Made by a program: the position numbers and the translations under genes
In this document: piece by piece, positions 23,801 to 26,457 of the stretch
Numbering within the stretch: the stretch's first letter is position 1
Layout: every line of letters starts with the position of its first letter
NCBI GenBank assembly: GCA_036398215.1
Contig: DASWHK010000218.1
Span: 1 to 26,457, forward strand
Length of the DNA: 26,457 nucleotides
Reading direction: 5' to 3'
Origin: DASWHK01 sp036398215
GTDB lineage: Bacteria > Acidobacteriota > UBA890
Notes under the pieces: generated by a model
Database searches by the model: none
Seen by the model: the letters and a program-made list of their open reading frames with translations, nothing else
Told to the model about the DNA's origin: nothing

Positions 23801-24167
23801 ACAGGATCTCGCTGCCGTCCGGGGAGAAGCGCGGCTGCGAGTCAAACTCCATGCCCGAGGTGATCCGCTCCGCGTCGCCGCCGTCGAAGGGCAGCAGGTA
23901 CAGGTCGCCGAGCAGGTCGAAGACGATCCGCTGGCCGTCGCGGCTGACGTCCAACGAGATCCACGAGCCCTCGTCGGTGCTCAGGTGGAAGGTGCGGGCC
24001 GCCTCCAGCGGCAGCGGCTTGCGATCGTTGTCGTCGCCGTTGCCGGAGCCCTCGCCACGTTGCGCGCGTGGCTCTTCCTGGGAGAGCGCCGCGACCGGCG
24101 CGAAGGAGGCCGATGCGGCGAGGATGACGAGGGCGAGGGAGGCGGCGATCGAGTGGATCTTTCTCAT
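20760..24167 (-). CDS. secreted TolB-propeller amidohydrolase
   Basis: The product is 1135 residues. A signal peptide is followed by a TolB/PD40 beta-propeller (about 50-650), an acidic and Pro/Ala-rich linker (about 655-695), and an amidohydrolase-superfamily domain whose first metal motif is H780-x-H782 in GFVDTHAHMW. A later GSHGQ and the closing GSIEPGKLADLVIL are typical of imidazolonepropionase/dipeptidase-like amidohydrolases. The fusion of propeller and amidohydrolase is a known secreted type whose substrates are mostly undefined, probably cyclic or dipeptide-like amides. ATG at 24167 starts the signal peptide and a GGAG lies upstream. The lipoprotein gene follows on the same strand. 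The 3' end is tandemly duplicated beyond the stop. Not all metal ligands could be assigned by eye. Confidence 0.92.
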   Translation of the reverse strand: MRKIHSIAASLALVILAASASFAPVAALSQEEPRAQRGEGSGNGDDNDRKPLPLEAARTFHLSTDEGSWISLDVSRDGQRIVFDLLGDLYLLPFDGGDAERITSGMEFDSQPRFSPDGSEILFISDVQGGENLHVLDLNDKDPETGEYEIRPLTEGKNNAYTSPEWAPDGEYVFATKSFGRRGKLWMWHVEGGSGIQLIEEPENVKTIGAAFGNDDRYIWFARRTGDWQYNAIFPQYQIAYYDRETGETVTRTSRYGSAVRPTLSPDGRLLVYATRFETDTGLRVRDLETGDERWLVWPVQRDDQEAMATRDAYPGMSFTPDSREVVTTYEGKIWRAPVDGSAPVNIPFRVEADVDYGPAVFFEYPISDDPTFEVTQIRDAVPSPDGSKLAFVGLDHVYVMDWPGGEPRRVTGNSGEVIEAQPTWSPDGQSIAFVTWSFDEDGAIYRAAASGGQAVKLTTQSGIYQSPVWSPQGDRIVATRGAARNFEDATGTRAFGASDDLVWIPVDGGEWTLIAPTDGRGTPHFTADAERIYLHQRGEGLVSIRWDGTDQKAHLQVRGRAAPGSENAPTAASIQMAPVGSKALAQVGEDLYVVTVPRVGGDTPTVSVANPDNAAVPVRRLTDIGAQFPAWGHDGNTVHWSIGNAHFVYDLTAAREAEEAAAAAAPPADEPDEPPAGGGGEPQEGQEEEAEEEEEPVYEPFEARIVVEVARDIPEGAAVLRGGRAITMNGDEIIENADIVIVDNRIAAVGRRGQVDIPAGAREIDVSGKTILPGFVDTHAHMWPAWGIHKSQIWMYLANLAYGVTTTRDPQTSTTDVLTYSDRVAAGMTIGPRVYSTGPGVFSGEGIRSQEHADDVLRRYSDYYRTQTIKMYMAGNRQQRQWIINAARAQELMPTTEGGLDFKYNLEMLIDGYPGQEHSLPITPLYKDVVQLIAEAKMYYTPTLLVAYGGPWAENYFFARENAYHDEKLQRFTPYEELARKARRRGAGWFMEEEYSFPRLAEVVADIVHAGGRAGVGSHGQLQGLGYHWELWAMASGGLTEHEALRVATLFGAEAIGVQNDLGSIEPGKLADLVILEQNPLENLRNTNTIQMVMSNGRLYDGNTLDEIWPRQRELGPVYGLGDRPIRMGSDEER

Positions 24168-24411
24168 GGGTGGGCTCCGGTTGTGCGGGTGCTGGACGTA
24201 GGCGTCCTGGCCGATCGGCCCCGGTCGCTCGGGATCCTCGCTCGGGGAATTCTCCGAGAGCCGCGGCACGGCCGCGGCGCCGTCACTGGGCCGATTCGAG
24301 CAAGGATCAAGATACCGGGAACCGCCGCCCGCGACAAAGGGGCTGCGGGCGGGATCCGGACAGCTCGGGCTGCGTGGCCTTCTCATGCCTCAACGGTGAT
24401 ACATTAGCTGG

Positions 24412-24648
24412 ATGAGCGAGGTGACGATCCGAGATTTGTGCAGCCGCCTTGGCGACGTGCTCGAACGCGTGACGAGCGGTGAAGCGGTGACGGTGACACG
24501 GAATGGTCACCCGGTAGCCGAGCTGCGTCCGCTACCCCGCAGCCCGATTCCGGCAGCTGCGTTGCTGAGTCGTTGGCGGCGGCTGCCGGCGGTCAATGCA
24601 GTCAAGCTGCGGTCGGACATCGACGAAGTTCTGGACCCCTGCGTCTGA
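24412..24648 (+). CDS. Phd/YefM-family antitoxin, no adjacent toxin
   Basis: The product is 78 residues. The pattern of VTIRDLCSRLGDVLERVTSGE followed by VTVTRNGHPVAELRPL is the classic Phd/YefM fold that binds operator DNA and neutralises a toxin. A VapC/PIN or Doc toxin would normally follow at once, but the next gene is a GFA-family enzyme 11 bp downstream and no PIN-like frame is visible. It may be an orphan antitoxin or act on a toxin encoded elsewhere. A TACATT at 24400-24405 lies just before the start. Confidence 0.85.
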   Translation: MSEVTIRDLCSRLGDVLERVTSGEAVTVTRNGHPVAELRPLPRSPIPAAALLSRWRRLPAVNAVKLRSDIDEVLDPCV

Positions 24649-24659
24649 AATAGGTCTCG

Positions 24660-25076
24660 ATGCCGTATCCGATCGAAGGCGGCTGTCTGTGCGGCAAGAT
24701 CCGCTACCGGCTCGCGGCGCCGCCCACCGCGGTCATGCACTGCCACTGCGACAACTGCCGCAAGGCCAGCGGCGCCGTCATGCTTACCTGGATGACCGTC
24801 CGCGAGGCCGACCTCACCTGGCTGCAGGGCGAGCCCCGGCGCTATCGCTACGCCAGCCCCCACTACGAGCCCGAGATCGAACGCCGGTTCTGCGGCGACT
24901 GCGGCGGCCAACTCCTCTGGCACGGCCGGGACGGCGGTACCGTCGACCTCACCGCCGGCAGCCTCGACGACCCCCGCATCCTCGAGCCCTCGTACCACGT
25001 CTTCACGCGGCGCGCGGCGCCGTGGCTGCACATGGAGGACGGCCTGCCGCGCCATGCAACGCGCAGAGATGAGTGA
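24660..25076 (+). CDS. GFA (CENP-V/GFA domain) family zinc protein
   Basis: The product is 138 residues. The cysteine pattern C9-x-C11, C28-x-C30-x2-C33 and C78-x2-C81 is the full two-zinc signature of the GFA/CENP-V fold. The family was named for glutathione-dependent formaldehyde-activating enzyme; most bacterial members have unproven chemistry. It is cytosolic. It starts 11 bp after the Phd-type gene and may be co-transcribed with it by chance of position. No glutathione-linked formaldehyde pathway gene is visible nearby, so the name gives family only. Confidence 0.92.
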   Translation: MPYPIEGGCLCGKIRYRLAAPPTAVMHCHCDNCRKASGAVMLTWMTVREADLTWLQGEPRRYRYASPHYEPEIERRFCGDCGGQLLWHGRDGGTVDLTAGSLDDPRILEPSYHVFTRRAAPWLHMEDGLPRHATRRDE

Positions 25077-25213
25077 GGCATGAGCGAGGAACGGGACCAG
25101 CGGGGGGCTTGCCGCCCTCCGCCGTTCGGTCGCTCGAACGCCCCTCCTGTACTAACGTAACGGGGATGGTGGGTCATCCTGCGGCGAGGGCCGCGCCGTG
25201 CCCGCCATGGTCT

Positions 25214-25374
25214 AGGGTTCGCGAAGAAATAACTTCCTGCACCGAGGGCGCTCAGGCGCCATCCTCGCAAGGCGCGCGACCGAGGCATAGCCGAGCCTAT
25301 GTCGCAGGGAGCGCAACGCCGCGAGGATGGATGCATGGGCGGCCGAATGCGGAAGTTATTTCTTCGCAAACCCT
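25214..25374. repeat. 161-bp fold-back (nested inverted repeat) element
   Basis: The outer arms 25214-25237 and 25351-25374 are 24 bp and complementary at 23 positions (left arm begins AGGGTTCGCGAAGAAATAAC). A second perfect 10-bp stem (CCATCCTCGC at 25259-25268 with GCGAGGATGG at 25321-25330) lies inside. A central CATAG-N6-CTATG lies innermost. The rest of the 25077-25393 gap holds no convincing gene. The element ends about 20 bp before the citrate synthase start. It may be a MITE-like or REP-like dispersed repeat. Confidence 0.88.
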
Positions 25375-25393
25375 TAAAGGAACGGGGAGGGCA

Positions 25394-26457
25394 ATGGCCA
25401 AGGACTCGCTCACCATCACCGACAATCGCACCGGCGCGACCTACGAGGTCCCGATCAGCTACGGGACCTACCCCAAGTACGGCGCCGCCATTCCCGCTGC
25501 CGACCTCCGCAAGATCAAGGTCGCCGACGACGACTTCGGCCTGATCACCTACGACCCCGGGTACACCAACACCGGCTCCTGCAAGAGCGCGATCACGTTC
25601 GTCGACGGCGAGCGCGGCATCCTCCGCTACTGCGGCTATCCGATCGATCAGCTCGCTGAGAAGAGCACCTACCTGGAGACGGCCTACCTGCTGCTGCACG
25701 GCGAGCTGGCCGGCGACAGGGAGCTCGCCGAGTGGATCCACAACGTCACCCACCACACGATGCTCAACGAGAGCATCAAGAAGGTGATCGACGCCTTCCA
25801 TTACGATGCCCACCCGATGGGCATGCTGGTCGGCACGCTCGGCGTCCTGTCGACCTTCTACCCGAACGCCAAGAACATCTTCGACGAGCCGTCGCGCCGG
25901 CGGCAGATCTGGCGGCTGATCGCCAAGATGCCGACGATCGCCGCCTACGCCTACCGCCATACCCGCGGCCTCCCCTACGTGCTGCCCGACAACAACCTCA
26001 GCTACACCGGCAACTTCCTGAACATGCTGTTCAAGATCACCGAGCCGACCTACGAGCCCGACCCGGTCCTCGAGCGCGCCCTCGACGTGCTGTTCATCCT
26101 CCACGCCGACCACGAGCAGAACTGCTCCACCAGCGCCATGCGCAACGTCGGCAGCTCGCACGCCGATCCCTACTGCGCGGTCGCCGGCGCCGCCGCCGCC
26201 CTCTACGGGCCGCTGCACGGCGGCGCCAACGAGGCGGTGCTACGGATGCTCAACGGCATCGGCTCGGTCGACGAGGTCCCGGCCTTCGTCGAAAAGGTGA
26301 AGTCGGGAAAGGCCGGCCGCTTGATGGGCTTCGGCCACCGCGTCTACAAGAACTTCGACCCGCGCGCCACCATCATCAAGGACCTCGCCCACGAGGTCTT
26401 CAAGGTCACCGGCGTCAACCCGCTGTTGGACATCGCCCTGGAGCTCGAGCGGGTGGC
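25394..26457 (+). CDS. gltA: citrate synthase (3' end beyond window)
   Basis: The first 354 residues of a GltA-type citrate synthase are present, which condenses acetyl-CoA with oxaloacetate at the entry of the TCA cycle. The catalytic residues are visible: H240 in LHADHEQN, H275 in GPLHGGAN and D322 in KNFDPRA. The GFGHRVYK signature is intact. It starts at ATG 25394 with GGGGAGG (25384-25390) upstream. The N-terminal domain before about residue 50 is consistent with the longer type II, hexameric, NADH-regulated class, but that is not proven. It lies behind a large fold-back repeat and has no co-directional partner within 300 bp. Confidence 0.97.
   Translation, partial: MAKDSLTITDNRTGATYEVPISYGTYPKYGAAIPAADLRKIKVADDDFGLITYDPGYTNTGSCKSAITFVDGERGILRYCGYPIDQLAEKSTYLETAYLLLHGELAGDRELAEWIHNVTHHTMLNESIKKVIDAFHYDAHPMGMLVGTLGVLSTFYPNAKNIFDEPSRRRQIWRLIAKMPTIAAYAYRHTRGLPYVLPDNNLSYTGNFLNMLFKITEPTYEPDPVLERALDVLFILHADHEQNCSTSAMRNVGSSHADPYCAVAGAAAALYGPLHGGANEAVLRMLNGIGSVDEVPAFVEKVKSGKAGRLMGFGHRVYKNFDPRATIIKDLAHEVFKVTGVNPLLDIALELERV

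Noticed and set aside
25299..25544. 81-residue plus-strand frame starting in the fold-back element
   Set aside because: It crosses the inverted repeat and overlaps the citrate synthase start in another frame, with no ribosome site.

Overview
The window is a GC-rich stretch of bacterial chromosome carrying about sixteen confident protein-coding genes and several repeat or regulatory features. No rRNA, tRNA, integrase, transposase or CRISPR array was seen. Large secreted TolB-propeller hydrolases, a propeller lipoprotein, an M48 lipoprotein protease, a sigma-54 promoter and a GltA-type citrate synthase fit a Gram-negative-type heterotroph. By general resemblance I would guess Acidobacteriota or a related phylum, but no marker gene here fixes the taxonomy.

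Layout. (1) 1-2350, redox and metal handling: the end of a gene that overlaps a MerA-like flavoprotein by 4 bp, then on the minus strand a CopZ-type iron-sulfur/zinc metallochaperone behind a MerR-type promoter. (2) 2530-4256: a textbook -24/-12 (sigma-54) promoter, a leader with four 24-bp palindromic repeats, and an M48 lipoprotein protease. (3) 4305-8242: a promoter flanked and overlapped by three related 18-bp palindromes that drives a tight two-gene operon of two different STAND-like ATPases, the second with TPRs. This is the best candidate for an undescribed system. (4) 8321-12000, minus: a potassium-uptake operon (TrkH-like channel, TrkA-like RCK subunit) that ends in a HAMP-PAS membrane protein without a kinase domain. 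(5) 12126-18442: an S9 peptidase, divergent from a cardiolipin synthase-like enzyme and a beta-propeller lipoprotein. (6) 18503-19830, minus: a probable nucleotidyltransferase toxin-antitoxin locus whose gene junction and gene start have both been duplicated into degenerate repeats. (7) 19893-24167, minus: a small lipoprotein and a propeller-amidohydrolase whose 3' end is tandemly repeated. (8) 24412-26457: a lone Phd-type antitoxin, a GFA-family zinc protein, a 161-bp fold-back element, and citrate synthase running off the end.

How the parts relate. Regions 1, 3, 4 and 6 each look like self-contained operons. The metal genes suggest a heavy-metal response, although no MerR gene is visible. 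The potassium operon couples channel, gating subunit and a putative sensor. The secreted hydrolases suggest peptide scavenging. The many short tandem duplications at gene starts, junctions and ends are a recurring property of this segment. Function assignments rest on motifs read by eye; no database search was possible.
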